From assembly GCA_035697145.1 (NCBI GenBank), contig DASSDL010000080.1:1-64000 (forward strand): DNA of 64,000 nucleotides. The letters run 5' to 3'. Positions within the stretch are counted from its first letter, which is position 1. Each line of letters begins with the position of its first letter. Positions 31,823-40,272 of this stretch are shown piece by piece. Under the pieces are notes generated by a model that was given only the letters and a program-made list of their open reading frames with translations, ran no database searches and was not told the DNA's origin. The DNA comes from DASQUK01 sp035697145. GTDB lineage: Bacteria; Actinomycetota; Acidimicrobiia; Acidimicrobiales; VFJN01. Position numbers and translations under genes: made by a program.

Positions 31823-33198
31823 CACGCCGCCGCCGGCACGTCGTAGCCGGAGTAGGGGAGGCCGATGTACGGGAAGGCGTCGAGGAACGTCCGCCCCGGG
31901 TTGTTGAAGGTGCCGTCCTCGATCGCGCTGACGGCGCCGTCGGGGGTGAAGGTCGGGTCGACCAGGGCGTACGTCGCACCGGCGACGGCCCGGAGCTCGA
32001 CCGTGACGATGTCGTCGGTCAGGCGCCGACCGTTGGGGAACCCGGCGAGGTCGCCGCCCAACAGCCCGAGCCGGTTGGGCGTGGCCGCCGGCTGGATGGC
32101 GACGTTGAGCCGCAGCTCGTCCGCCTGGGTCGTCCCGGTGAAGTTCTGGAACCCGGGGATCAGGCCCGAGGGGATGCCGGTCAGGAGGATGGCCAGCAGG
32201 TCGGCCCGGTCCTTGTTCAGCGCCGCCAGGTTGGGGAACACGCCCGGGTACAGGACAGGCAACAGCGCCGCCAGTTCGGGGCGTGCCACGTACTTGGCGA
32301 ACCGCCGATCGTCATCGGGACCCACGGAGTTCCACTCGTCCTTGCGGGCCATCGGCACGATGACCTCGTTGAACAGCGGGTTGCCGAGCCGCGACACCTG
32401 CATCCAGGGGCCGGCGCCGTGCCAGCCGCGGTCGCGGTTGCGGATCGTCGCCTTCTGGCGGTAGGCCGCCCCCCACACGCCGATGACGGCGTTGGGCGAC
32501 ATCGGGTCCGTCGGCACCTTGCCGTCGCGCGTGAGCTGGGCGATCGGCACCTGGATGGCGATGGTGTGCACGTTGGCCTGCGCCAGCGAGTCGCGGCCGT
32601 CGTCGGCGGCCGTCGGGATCAGGTGCAGGTTCTGGAACGGGCGCAGGGTGCCGAGGTCGAACACCGAGCCGAGGTCGACGAAGAACGCGTCCGCCCGCTG
32701 GCCCGCGAACGCCTTCACGTCGGAGCCCAGGTTGGCCACGGCTGCCGAAGCCAGCGACCCGTAGTTGGGCGTCGACCGGGGCCCGATGTTGCACGGCGGC
32801 GATGCCAGGCCCCTGCCGAGCACCGTCGTCCGCGGCTTGCGGTCCTTTCGGTGCTCGATCCTGGTCACCTTGTAGCTCTGACGGCGGTTCCAGTTGGCGC
32901 TGTCGAGCGAGGTGATGGGGCCGGTGTTGTAGAGGAAGGTGTTCGGGTTGGTGATGACGGTCTTGAACCGGAACTGGTACGTGACGTTCGGCTTGCCGTC
33001 GCCATCGTTGTCGATGTTGACGTTGTAGGCGACGTCATCACCGAACTCGTAGAAGTTCGGGCCACCGGCCGGTGCTTCCACCGGCAGGTAGTTGGTGATG
33101 ATGGTGACGGTGTCGCCAGGCGTGCGCCAGGCGTAGGTGTCGGTGTTGTCGGCAACCGGATCCTTGGAGATCGCCGGTGCCTCGCGATGGGATGACAT
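31822..33198 (-). CDS. DUF4331 domain-containing protein
   Basis: A 458-residue protein that is DUF4331 over its whole length. The N-terminus MSSHREAPAISKDPVADNTD is the family signature (SSHREAP...DP.AD.TD.Y). Later conserved stretches are the Asp-rich NVNIDNDGDGKPNV, ADAFFVDLGSVFDLGTLRPF, NVHTIAIQVPIAQL and the C-terminal DAFPYIGLPYSGYD. The family is beta-rich and often exported, with no known activity; the Asp-rich loop could bind Ca2+. No signal peptide is present in this copy. A small Tat-signal protein is encoded 14 bases upstream, which may help explain its localisation. Confidence 0.92.
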   Translation of the reverse strand: MSSHREAPAISKDPVADNTDTYAWRTPGDTVTIITNYLPVEAPAGGPNFYEFGDDVAYNVNIDNDGDGKPNVTYQFRFKTVITNPNTFLYNTGPITSLDSANWNRRQSYKVTRIEHRKDRKPRTTVLGRGLASPPCNIGPRSTPNYGSLASAAVANLGSDVKAFAGQRADAFFVDLGSVFDLGTLRPFQNLHLIPTAADDGRDSLAQANVHTIAIQVPIAQLTRDGKVPTDPMSPNAVIGVWGAAYRQKATIRNRDRGWHGAGPWMQVSRLGNPLFNEVIVPMARKDEWNSVGPDDDRRFAKYVARPELAALLPVLYPGVFPNLAALNKDRADLLAILLTGIPSGLIPGFQNFTGTTQADELRLNVAIQPAATPNRLGLLGGDLAGFPNGRRLTDDIVTVELRAVAGATYALVDPTFTPDGAVSAIEDGTFNNPGRTFLDAFPYIGLPYSGYDVPAAA

Positions 33199-33212
33199 GA
33201 CGGCGTCTCCTC

Positions 33213-33491
33213 TCAGCGAGCGGCCCGCAGCACCTTGGCCACGAGCGCCTTGTCGGTGAAGCTGACCTCGCGCTCGCCGACGAGGATCTCGACCTCGCCG
33301 GTGGCGGCGTCCTTGATCTCGACCAGAACGGGGCCGGGAACGTCCGCGGCCTCGTCGGGTCGCAGCGCCGGCTCCTCGGTGTCGGCGGCCGCGGCCGGCG
33401 ACAGCGCGAAACCGCCGGCGGCGAGACCGGCGGCACCGACGGCACCAGCCGAGCCCTTGATCAGGAAGGAACGTCGGGTAACAGGATCCAT
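33213..33491 (-). CDS. Small Tat-signal protein upstream of DUF4331 gene
   Basis: A 92-residue protein from ATG 33491. It opens with a twin-arginine signal, TRRSFLIKGSAGAVGAAGLAA, ending in AAAAD. The mature part is only ~55 residues, with three strands: VPGPVLVEIKDAATGEVEIL then VGEREVSFTDKALVAKVLRA. A longer upstream frame lacks a signal and a ribosome-binding site. The Tat signal implies export in a folded state. Its position 14 bases before a DUF4331 gene lacking a signal suggests the two proteins could be exported together as a hitchhiker pair; this is inference. Function unknown. Confidence 0.7.
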   Translation of the reverse strand: MDPVTRRSFLIKGSAGAVGAAGLAAGGFALSPAAAADTEEPALRPDEAADVPGPVLVEIKDAATGEVEILVGEREVSFTDKALVAKVLRAAR

Positions 33492-33613
33492 GCTTGCCCC
33501 TTTGCCTGGGTCATCGATCGTGGGGTTCCCACGTCGAGCCACGATTCGGCGCCGCCCGGCAACGCAGATGACGCGGTCGCGAATTTTCCCGGGCCGACGT
33601 AGCGTGGTGGGGC

Positions 33614-34450
33614 GTGGAAGAGCGAGTCGAGTACCTGGCGGCGTCAGCATCGCCCCAGCTGGCGCCGTTCATCGACGGCTACGTCGGCTACCGCCTCAGC
33701 GGCTTCGCGCCCGGGTTGCACCGGGGCCTGCCGTCTCGCCACATGACGTTCATCGTGAGCATCGGCCCGGGCATCGACGTCGTGTCCCAGACCGACCCTC
33801 TACAGGCAGGGGCGAGCTACGGCTGCGTCGTGGGCGGACTCCAGGCCAGCGCCGCGGAGATCTCCCACACCGGGTACCAGGAAGGCGTGGCCATCAACCT
33901 GACGCCGCTGGGGAGCCGCGCGTTGTTCGGCATGCCCGCCCGGGCGTTGTGGAACACCTCGGTGGAATGCGCCGATGTCGCCGGTCCCGCCGGACGCGAG
34001 CTGTGGGAACGGCTCCAGGGTCTCACCGCATGGACGGACCGGTTCGCAGCGTGCGATGCGGTCCTCACGCGCATCGCCGACCGAGAGCTGACGGTCGCGC
34101 CCGAGCTCCGGGGCGTGTGGCAGGCGCTGGTCCGGACGGGCGGAACCGACCCGATCGGCAGTCTCGCGGCGACCGTCGGGTGGAGCCGCCAGCACCTGGC
34201 GCGCCGGTTCCGCGACGAGTTCGGCTTCGGTCCCAAGCTCGCGTCCCGGGTCGTGCGCTTCGAGCGGGCGCGGCACATGCTGCAGGCCACCCCGTCGTTC
34301 GTGACGATCGCGCAGGTGGCCGCCGCCTGCGGGTACTACGACCAGGCGCACCTGGATCGTGACTTCGCCGAGTTGGCGGGGTGCACGCCCACGGCCTGGT
34401 TGGCGGAGGAGCTTCCAACTTTCCAAGACGACGCCGTCGCCGTTGTGTGA
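33614..34450 (+). CDS. AraC-family transcriptional regulator
   Basis: A 278-residue regulator with a ~150-residue N-terminal sensing domain (PFIDGYVGYRLSGFAPG; GGLQASAAEISHTGYQEGV) and a C-terminal AraC DNA-binding domain from ~residue 180: GSLAATVGWSRQHLARRFRD (first HTH) and FVTIAQVAAACGYYDQAHLD (second HTH, with the conserved G-Y-x-D-x-x-H). The GTG start at 33614 has a TAGCGT eight bases before it, so the mRNA may be leaderless. It is divergent from the Tat/DUF4331 cluster and 10 bases upstream of a VOC-family gene, either of which may be its target. Confidence 0.9.
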   Translation: MEERVEYLAASASPQLAPFIDGYVGYRLSGFAPGLHRGLPSRHMTFIVSIGPGIDVVSQTDPLQAGASYGCVVGGLQASAAEISHTGYQEGVAINLTPLGSRALFGMPARALWNTSVECADVAGPAGRELWERLQGLTAWTDRFAACDAVLTRIADRELTVAPELRGVWQALVRTGGTDPIGSLAATVGWSRQHLARRFRDEFGFGPKLASRVVRFERARHMLQATPSFVTIAQVAAACGYYDQAHLDRDFAELAGCTPTAWLAEELPTFQDDAVAVV

Positions 34451-34460
34451 TCGTCGGGCC

Positions 34461-34868
34461 ATGGCAACGACAACCAGGCATCCGACCGTGTGGCCCGTGC
34501 TGTCGTATCGCGATGCACGAGGCGCGATCGACTTCCTCGCCAAGGCCTTCGGGTTCGAGGAGCGCTCCGCCTATGCGCGCGGGGACGATCCGTCGATCAT
34601 CGAGCACGCCGAGATGCGGTGGCCACTCGGCGGGGGCGTCATGTTCGGCACCGCCGGGAAGGACGACTCGCCGTTCGGCCGCCGCGTCCCGGGCAACGAT
34701 TCCGTGTACGTCGTGTGTGACGACCCCGACGGCCTGTTCGAGCGGGCAGTGGCGGCCGGCGCCGAGGTGGTGCGCGGGCTCGTCGACGAGGACTACGGCT
34801 CCCGCGGGTTCACCGTCCGCGACCCGGAGGGCAACCTCTGGAGCTTCGGTACATACACCGGCGAATGA
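34461..34868 (+). CDS. VOC (glyoxalase/bleomycin-resistance) family protein
   Basis: A 135-residue protein with one complete vicinal-oxygen-chelate fold: VWPVLSYRDARGAIDFLAKA opens the first module and DDPDGLFERAVAAGAEVV the second, ending RGFTVRDPEGNLWSFGTY with the conserved Asp-Pro-x-G-N. The possible metal-site Glu lies in NLWSFG-type strand positions, but one ligand appears replaced, so catalysis is unsure. Such YdcG/PhnB-like proteins may act in resistance or as glyoxalase-type enzymes. It follows the AraC gene by ten bases in the same direction, likely one transcript. Confidence 0.85.
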   Translation: MATTTRHPTVWPVLSYRDARGAIDFLAKAFGFEERSAYARGDDPSIIEHAEMRWPLGGGVMFGTAGKDDSPFGRRVPGNDSVYVVCDDPDGLFERAVAAGAEVVRGLVDEDYGSRGFTVRDPEGNLWSFGTYTGE

Positions 34869-34875
34869 CGGACGC

Positions 34876-35532
34876 CTACGCCCGCGGCGTGACGATGCCG
34901 GCGTCGTAAGCGCGGATGATCGCGGCGGCGCGGTCGCGGACGCCGAGCTTGGCGAAGATGGCGGAGATATGCCCCTTGACCGTGCGTTCGCTGACATAGA
35001 GCGACTCGGCGATCTCGGCGTTGTTGGCCCCCGAGGCGACGAGGCGCAGGACCTCCCGCTCGCGCTCGGTCAGCGGGTCTATGGGGTGATCGGCCGCCGA
35101 GGCGACGGCGCCGGGGCGTTGACGCAGCACGGTGAGGACCCGGTCGGCGACCCTCGGGTCGAGCCAGGAGCCGCCACGGGCGGTCACACGGATCGCGCCC
35201 ACGAGGTCGGCGGCGGGAACATCCTTCAGCACGAAGCCGGCGGCGCCGGCCTCGATGATGCCCCACAGGACGTCGTCGTCCTCGAAGGTCGTCAGGGCCA
35301 GGACCCGGTGGTCACCGTCGGCGGCGAGGCGGCGGGTCGCCTCGATCCCATCCATCACCGGCATGCGCACGTCCATGAGCACGACGTCGGGGGTCAGCGT
35401 GCGGGCCGCATCGACGCCGGCCCGCCCGTCTTGCGCCTCGCCCACGACCTCGAGGTCGTCCTCGGCCGACAGGATCAGGCGCAGACCGGCACGCACCAGC
35501 TCCTGATCGTCGACCAGCAACAGCCGGATCAC
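34876..35532 (-). CDS. NarL/LuxR-type response regulator
   Basis: A 218-residue response regulator. The receiver domain has the acidic pair in LLLVDDQE (residues ~5-12), the phosphoacceptor Asp in DVVLMDVRMP (~54), Thr in LALTTF, and Lys in FVLKDV. The C-terminal LuxR helix-turn-helix reads LTEREREVLRLVASGANNAE and SERTVKGHISAIFAKL. It overlaps the histidine kinase gene by four bases (GTGA), so the two are partners. The divergent MMPL transporter gene at 36870 is a plausible target. Confidence 0.95.
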   Translation of the reverse strand: MIRLLLVDDQELVRAGLRLILSAEDDLEVVGEAQDGRAGVDAARTLTPDVVLMDVRMPVMDGIEATRRLAADGDHRVLALTTFEDDDVLWGIIEAGAAGFVLKDVPAADLVGAIRVTARGGSWLDPRVADRVLTVLRQRPGAVASAADHPIDPLTEREREVLRLVASGANNAEIAESLYVSERTVKGHISAIFAKLGVRDRAAAIIRAYDAGIVTPRA

Positions 35533-36686
35533 GCTCGTCCCTCCGGCTGAGCGGTGGCGTCCGTGCGGTCCAGCGGAATCGACCCCTCGACCACCCAGCC
35601 GTCGCCCTCCGGCCCGGCCGAGACCGTGCCGCCGACTGCGGCGACCCGCTGATGCATGCCGTCGAGGCCGGCTCCGCCACGGCCCGTCGGCGCCGGCGGA
35701 GGATGGCGGGCGGGGCCGTTGCGCACCGACACGTCCAGCCGGACGCCGTCCACGACGACCCGTACGACGACGTCCGATCCCGGCGCGTGGTGCCCGACGT
35801 TCGCGAGCGCTTCCTGCACCAGCCGGTATGCGGCCAGGCCTGCGTAGGGATCGACCGCTCGGAGATCACCGAGGACGTCGGCGCGGACGGGCAGCCCGGC
35901 CGCGGCGGCCGTGTCGACGAGTCCGACGATGTCGGCGGCGCCCGGCAAAGGCTCGGCACCGGCCTCGTCGGGTGAGCGGAGCAGGCCGACGATCGCCCGC
36001 ACGCTCTGGAGGCTACCGCGCCCGGCCTGCTCGGCCCGATCGAGCGCGTCTGCCGCAGCCGCGGGGTTCCTGTCGAGCACCCGGCGGGCGCCGCTCACAT
36101 TGAGCAGCATGACGGTGAGGCTGTGGCCGACCACGTCGTGGACGTCACGGGCGATGCGCTGGCGCTCGGCCGCGCTGGCCGCGGCCGCCAAGCGGTCCTG
36201 CGCTTCTGTCAACGCCGCCACCAGCGTGCGTTCCCGGCGCAGGATGCGTCCGATGCACCACACGATCAAGACACCGGTGCCAAAGTAGACGACCGCCTCA
36301 CCGTCCTCGTCCCAGTCACCCATGGCATAGATGATCGGGATCGCGATCGCGCCCAACGCGGCGACGACCTCGGCGGCCGGCGACTCGCCGCTCGCGGCCA
36401 GCCAGGCGACCGTCAACAGCGCCAGGAAGGTGGCGCCGGGGGCGTCGTAGACAGCGACCAGGGCACCCGGAATGCCGACCCCGGCGACGACCATGATCCA
36501 GGGCCCGACCCTGATGTCGCCTGCGATCAATGCCCAGGGAACCAGGGCGACGATGACGCCGAACACCAGCCCGGCTTCGAAGGACGACGTGGCGAACACG
36601 AGCCCGGCCGCGACGAGCGCAGCCACGGGGAAGGCGAGGCTCATGGCGAACGTCCCGCCCCAGGATCGCGGCGCCTCGTCGCTCAT
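35529..36686 (-). CDS. Sensor histidine kinase (HisKA_3 type)
   Basis: A 385-residue kinase from ATG 36686. The first ~140 residues carry four to five membrane helices with very short loops (SLAFPVAALVAAGLVFA; WIMVVAGVGIPGALVAVY), suggesting sensing within the membrane. The dimerisation/phosphoacceptor helix reads ERQRIARDVHDVVGHSLTV, with the His near residue 182. The ATPase domain has YRLVQEALANVGHHA (N box) and GRGGAGLDGMHQRVAAVGG (G box). It phosphorylates the response regulator encoded directly after it. The longer upstream frame is a shadow. Confidence 0.94.
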   Translation of the reverse strand: MSDEAPRSWGGTFAMSLAFPVAALVAAGLVFATSSFEAGLVFGVIVALVPWALIAGDIRVGPWIMVVAGVGIPGALVAVYDAPGATFLALLTVAWLAASGESPAAEVVAALGAIAIPIIYAMGDWDEDGEAVVYFGTGVLIVWCIGRILRRERTLVAALTEAQDRLAAAASAAERQRIARDVHDVVGHSLTVMLLNVSGARRVLDRNPAAAADALDRAEQAGRGSLQSVRAIVGLLRSPDEAGAEPLPGAADIVGLVDTAAAAGLPVRADVLGDLRAVDPYAGLAAYRLVQEALANVGHHAPGSDVVVRVVVDGVRLDVSVRNGPARHPPPAPTGRGGAGLDGMHQRVAAVGGTVSAGPEGDGWVVEGSIPLDRTDATAQPEGRA

Positions 36687-36730
36687 GCACCGAGAGTAAC
36701 GACGGGGCTCGCCGGGGGCATCGTCCCCTG

Positions 36731-36762
36731 GTACGGGCCCGACCCGTCCTGGGGTACGGGCC
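36731..36762. promoter_or_regulatory. Direct repeats in the kinase-MMPL intergenic region
   Basis: The nonamer GTACGGGCC occurs at 36731-36739 and 36754-36762, 23 bases apart, in the 183-base gap between the divergent histidine kinase and MMPL genes. Both copies are preceded by C/G-rich CTG-type sequence. NarL-type regulators often bind spaced repeats, so these may be sites for the adjacent response regulator. No binding evidence is available. Confidence 0.35.
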
Positions 36763-36869
36763 ACGACTGCCCGGCGGTTCCCTGGGAAACGGTCGGCGGG
36801 CCGATGTGGCTGCACACCCACCGAGCGGACGATGAGGACCGTCCGTCCACCTCGTCGCGGAGGCTCGTC

Positions 36870-39005
36870 ATGTTCACCCTCATTGGCCGCTTCACGGTCC
36901 GCCGGCGCCGCTTGGTGCTCGCCCTGACCGTCCTGTTCGTGCTCGCCGCCGGGGCCGGCGGCGCCGGCGCCTTCGGCGCGTTCGAGGACGAGGGGTTCGA
37001 CGATCCCGGCTCCGAGTCCTACCGCGCCAGCCGATTCCTGCAAGACGAGATCGGGACCGACGAGCCCGAGATGGTCCTGCTCGTCGAGGGCGGGGGCGGC
37101 GCGGACGTCGACGACCCGGCGGTCGTGGCCGCCGGGACCGAGCTCACCGACGCGCTGACCGGCGAGCCGGCGGTCGAATCCGCCATCTCCTACTGGTCGC
37201 TGGGCGGTGCACCGGAACTACGGTCCACCGACGGCACGTCGGCGCTGGTGGTGGTCGACGTCGACGGCGACGACGAGACGGTGGGAGACCTCGGCGATCG
37301 TTACGCCGGCAGCCGCGGCCCCATCACAGTGGGCGTCGGGGGTGAGGACGCCGTCGACGCGGCCATCGAGGAGCAGCTCGGTTCGGACCTGGCCCGGGCC
37401 GAGAGCCTCGCCATCCCGGCGACGCTCGTCCTGCTGGTGCTCGTCTTCGGCGGTGTGGTGGCTGCGTCCCTGCCGTTGGCGATGGCGCTGGTGTCCGTGA
37501 CCGGCACCCTCCTGGCGCTCTTCGCCGTGGCACAGGTCACCGACGTCTCCATCTACTCGATCAACCTCACGACCGCACTCGGACTCGGCCTCGCCATCGA
37601 CTACTCGCTGTTCATCGTGAGCCGCTTCCGGGAGGAGCTGGCCGCCGGCCGATCGAGCGACGACGCCGTCGTGCGCACGGTCGAGACCGCCGGCCGCACC
37701 GTCGCCTTCTCCGCCCTCATCGTGGCCGCGTCGCTGTCGGCGCTGCTGGTGTTCCCGCTCTACTTCCTGCGGTCGTTCGCCTACGCCGGCACCGCCGTGG
37801 TCCTCAGCGCCGCCGCCGGGGCGCTCCTCACCCTGCCCGCTCTCCTGGCGGTTCTCGGCCCGCGGGTCAATGCCTGGTCGTTCCGGCGGCATGCCCCCGT
37901 TCCCGGCGGCGCTGACAAGCGCGGGTTCTGGGTTCGCCTGGCCGGCGCGGTGATGCGCCGCCCGGTGCCCGTCGCCACCGGTGTCATCGTGCTGCTCCTC
38001 GTCCTGGGTTCCCCGTTCCTGCGCATCAACCCCGGCCTGCCGTCCTACGAGTCCCTGCCCGAGTCCAACGAGGCTCGCCAGGTCGCTGAGGCCCTCGCCA
38101 CCGAGTTCGACGGCAACCAGAGCGAGCAATTCGCCGTCGTCCTGCCCGGGATCGATGCCGAGGGCGCCGACGCCGAGGCCGTGGCCACGTTTGCTGACCA
38201 GGTCGGGGCATTCGACGGCGTGGCCGACGTGACCGTGGAGTCGGCCGACGCCGGCTCGTGGCTGACCGTCGTGCCCTCGGTGGCGCTGGTGTCGCCCGAG
38301 GGCGAGGATCTCGTCAAGGGCATCCGGGACATCGATGCTCCCTTCGAGTTCGGGGTGGAGGGCGACGCCGCAGACCTGGTCGACACCAAGGCCGCCATCT
38401 ACGACCGGCTGCCGCTGGCGCTGACCATCATCGGCATCACCACGTTCGTGCTCCTGTTCGCCGTGTTCGGCAGCCTCCTCGTCCCCGTCAAGGCCATCGT
38501 GCTGAACCTGTTGTCGCTGACCGCGACGTTCGGCGCCATGGTGTGGATCTTCCAGGACGGCCACCTGTCCGGCGTGCTCGACTTCACCGCGACCGGTCAG
38601 CTCGACGTGGCCATGCCCATCCTCATGTTCTGCATCGCTTTCGGGCTCTCCATGGACTACGAGGTGTTCCTGCTCTCCCGCATCAAGGAAGAGCACGACC
38701 GCACGGGTGACAACACCGAGGCGGTCGCGGCCGGCCTGGCCAGCACGGGGCGGCTCATCACCGCAGCGGCGCTGGTCCTGGCCATCACCTTCGCGGCCTT
38801 CGTCACCAGCGGCATGAGCTTCATGAAGCTCATGGGTCTCGGCCTGGCCCTGGCCATCGTCGTGGACGCCACCATCGTCCGGGCGCTGCTGGTGCCGGCG
38901 GTGATGCGGCTCGCGGGTGAGGGCAACTGGTGGGCCCCGGGGCCGCTCCGGCGGCTCCAGCACCGTTGGGGGATCCGGGAGGCGGCAGCGCAGAAGACGC
39001 AATGA
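36870..39005 (+). CDS. MMPL-family (RND superfamily) transporter
   Basis: A 711-residue transporter starting at ATG 36870 with GGAGG upstream; a far longer upstream frame runs antisense to the kinase and is not real. The layout is TM1, an extracytoplasmic domain (~150 residues), TM2-6, a second TM-domain repeat. The TM4 proton-relay motif ALGLGLAIDYSLFIVSRFRE and its partner AFGLSMDYEVFLLSRIKEEH carry the Asp-Tyr pairs typical of MmpL/YdfJ proteins. Substrates of the group are lipids, drugs or cell-wall precursors. The neighbouring two-component system probably controls it. It is shorter than mycolipid MmpLs and close to YdfJ in size. Confidence 0.93.
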   Translation: MFTLIGRFTVRRRRLVLALTVLFVLAAGAGGAGAFGAFEDEGFDDPGSESYRASRFLQDEIGTDEPEMVLLVEGGGGADVDDPAVVAAGTELTDALTGEPAVESAISYWSLGGAPELRSTDGTSALVVVDVDGDDETVGDLGDRYAGSRGPITVGVGGEDAVDAAIEEQLGSDLARAESLAIPATLVLLVLVFGGVVAASLPLAMALVSVTGTLLALFAVAQVTDVSIYSINLTTALGLGLAIDYSLFIVSRFREELAAGRSSDDAVVRTVETAGRTVAFSALIVAASLSALLVFPLYFLRSFAYAGTAVVLSAAAGALLTLPALLAVLGPRVNAWSFRRHAPVPGGADKRGFWVRLAGAVMRRPVPVATGVIVLLLVLGSPFLRINPGLPSYESLPESNEARQVAEALATEFDGNQSEQFAVVLPGIDAEGADAEAVATFADQVGAFDGVADVTVESADAGSWLTVVPSVALVSPEGEDLVKGIRDIDAPFEFGVEGDAADLVDTKAAIYDRLPLALTIIGITTFVLLFAVFGSLLVPVKAIVLNLLSLTATFGAMVWIFQDGHLSGVLDFTATGQLDVAMPILMFCIAFGLSMDYEVFLLSRIKEEHDRTGDNTEAVAAGLASTGRLITAAALVLAITFAAFVTSGMSFMKLMGLGLALAIVVDATIVRALLVPAVMRLAGEGNWWAPGPLRRLQHRWGIREAAAQKTQ

Positions 39006-39030
39006 GCCGGCCGGGGGCCGACCGGGACTC

Positions 39031-39228
39031 CTACGGAGCCGGGTCGGCGCTGGTCGGCGCGTCGGCGTCCTCGACCCACACGGAGCCGGGCGCCGGCGTG
39101 AACGACGATGTGTGCCCGTCCTGCCATTCGAGGGTCAACATCGACCCCGTCTTGGCGACGACGGTTCCTCTCTTGCTCGGCGCCCCCTTGGCGGCGGCGA
39201 CCACGACGCGATCACCGATCTCGGCCAC
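39031..39228 (-). CDS. DUF1918 domain protein
   Basis: A 65-residue protein from GTG 39228: AEIGDRVVVAAAKGAPSKRG, then GTVVAKTGSMLTLEWQDGHTSSFTPAP. This is the DUF1918 pattern, a small SH3-like barrel (VGDRV...G.I..V...W.DGH...F.PG) common in actinobacteria. Its role is unknown. It is convergent with the MMPL gene and divergent from the MarR-GNAT gene. Confidence 0.8.
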   Translation of the reverse strand: MAEIGDRVVVAAAKGAPSKRGTVVAKTGSMLTLEWQDGHTSSFTPAPGSVWVEDADAPTSADPAP

Positions 39229-39370
39229 AACACACCTCCATGTCGAGCATGCGTTGGTACCTCAGTGTAGGACCGCCGGATTCGCCGACGAGCACGGCCG
39301 ACGAGCTCGGGGGACGGGAGAGTGCGGTCGGCCGGGTCGACCTCCGGGGGCCTGGCGAATCGCCAATCCT

Positions 39371-39384
39371 CTGACTAAGGTCAG
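39371..39384 (+). promoter_or_regulatory. Inverted repeat over the -10 of the MarR-GNAT gene
   Basis: CTGAC-TAAG-GTCAG is a 5-bp perfect inverted repeat at 39371-39384. TAAGGT within it (39376-39381) fits a -10 element, and the ATG follows six bases later, so the transcript would be leaderless. A repressor bound here would block initiation, consistent with MarR autoregulation. Arms are short, so chance is possible. Confidence 0.45.
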
Positions 39385-39387
39385 GGA

Positions 39388-40272
39388 ATGGCGGACGCCG
39401 CCGTGGCCCAGGTGCGCCGGTTCAACAGGCTCGTCACTCAGCGGGTGGGCGCGCTCGAGGACCACTACCTCGCGCGCGGCCGTCCGCTCGGCGAGGCCCG
39501 GGTGCTGTGGGAGATCGGCGACCGGGGCTGCGACGTGCGATCGCTGCGGTCCCGGCTCGACCTCGACAGCGGTTACCTCAGCAGGCTCCTGCGTTCCCTT
39601 GAGGCGGCGGGGCTCGTGACCGTCGAACCGCACAGCGGCGACCGACGGGTCCGCACCGCGCGCCTCACGCCCGCCGGGGTGGCCGAGCTGGCACTGCTCG
39701 ACAGCCGCAGTGACGAGCTGGCGCGCTCGTTCCTCGACCCGCTCGGCGAGGACCAGCGGGCCCGGCTGGTCGCCGCCATGGCCGACGTCGAGCGGTTGCT
39801 CACCGCCGCTCTGGTCGACGTCGACGTGGTTGATCCGGCGCATCCGACGGCCCGGCATTGCCTGAACGCCTACTTCGCCGAGCTCGACCGCCGCTTCGAC
39901 GCGGGGTTCGATCCGGCGCTCAGCAGCTCCCCGAACCTCGACGCGATGCGGCCGCCGGCGGGGCTGTTCTTCGTCGCAACGCTGTGCGGAGAGCCCATCG
40001 GCTGTGGAGGTCTTCAGTTCCACCGCGACGCGCCGCCCGACATCAAGCGCATGTGGGTCGCCGAATCGGTGCGCGGCCTGGGGATCGGGCGGCGCCTCCT
40101 GGCCGAGCTCGAGGCTTGCGCCGCCGCCAGCGGCAGCCGCGTCCTGCGGTTGGAGACCAACCGGTCGCTCGGCGAGGCCATCGACCTCTACCGCTCGTCG
40201 GGCTATCGCGAGGTCGATGCGTTCAACGACGAGCTCTACGCCCACCACTGGTTCGAGAAGCGGCTGTCATGA
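39388..40272 (+). CDS. Fused MarR-type regulator and GNAT acetyltransferase
   Basis: A 294-residue two-domain protein. Residues 1-145 are a MarR winged helix: LGEARVLWEIGDRGCDVRSL, the recognition helix region LDLDSGYLSRLLRSLEAAGL, and the wing PHSGDRRVRTARLTPAG. Residues ~150-290 are a GNAT fold with the acetyl-CoA loop VAESVRGLGIGRRLLAELEA (R/Q-x-x-G-x-G/A) and the C-terminal LYRSSGYREVDAFND. This bifunctional form is widespread in actinobacteria; acetylation may modify the regulator's ligand. A palindrome over its -10 hints at autoregulation. Its stop overlaps the convergent DUF899 gene by six bases. Confidence 0.93.
   Translation: MADAAVAQVRRFNRLVTQRVGALEDHYLARGRPLGEARVLWEIGDRGCDVRSLRSRLDLDSGYLSRLLRSLEAAGLVTVEPHSGDRRVRTARLTPAGVAELALLDSRSDELARSFLDPLGEDQRARLVAAMADVERLLTAALVDVDVVDPAHPTARHCLNAYFAELDRRFDAGFDPALSSSPNLDAMRPPAGLFFVATLCGEPIGCGGLQFHRDAPPDIKRMWVAESVRGLGIGRRLLAELEACAAASGSRVLRLETNRSLGEAIDLYRSSGYREVDAFNDELYAHHWFEKRLS

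Noticed and set aside
36123..36869. N-terminal extension of the MMPL frame
   Set aside because: It is antisense to the histidine kinase gene, has no hydrophobic helix pattern, and the GGAGG site at 36858 supports ATG 36870.
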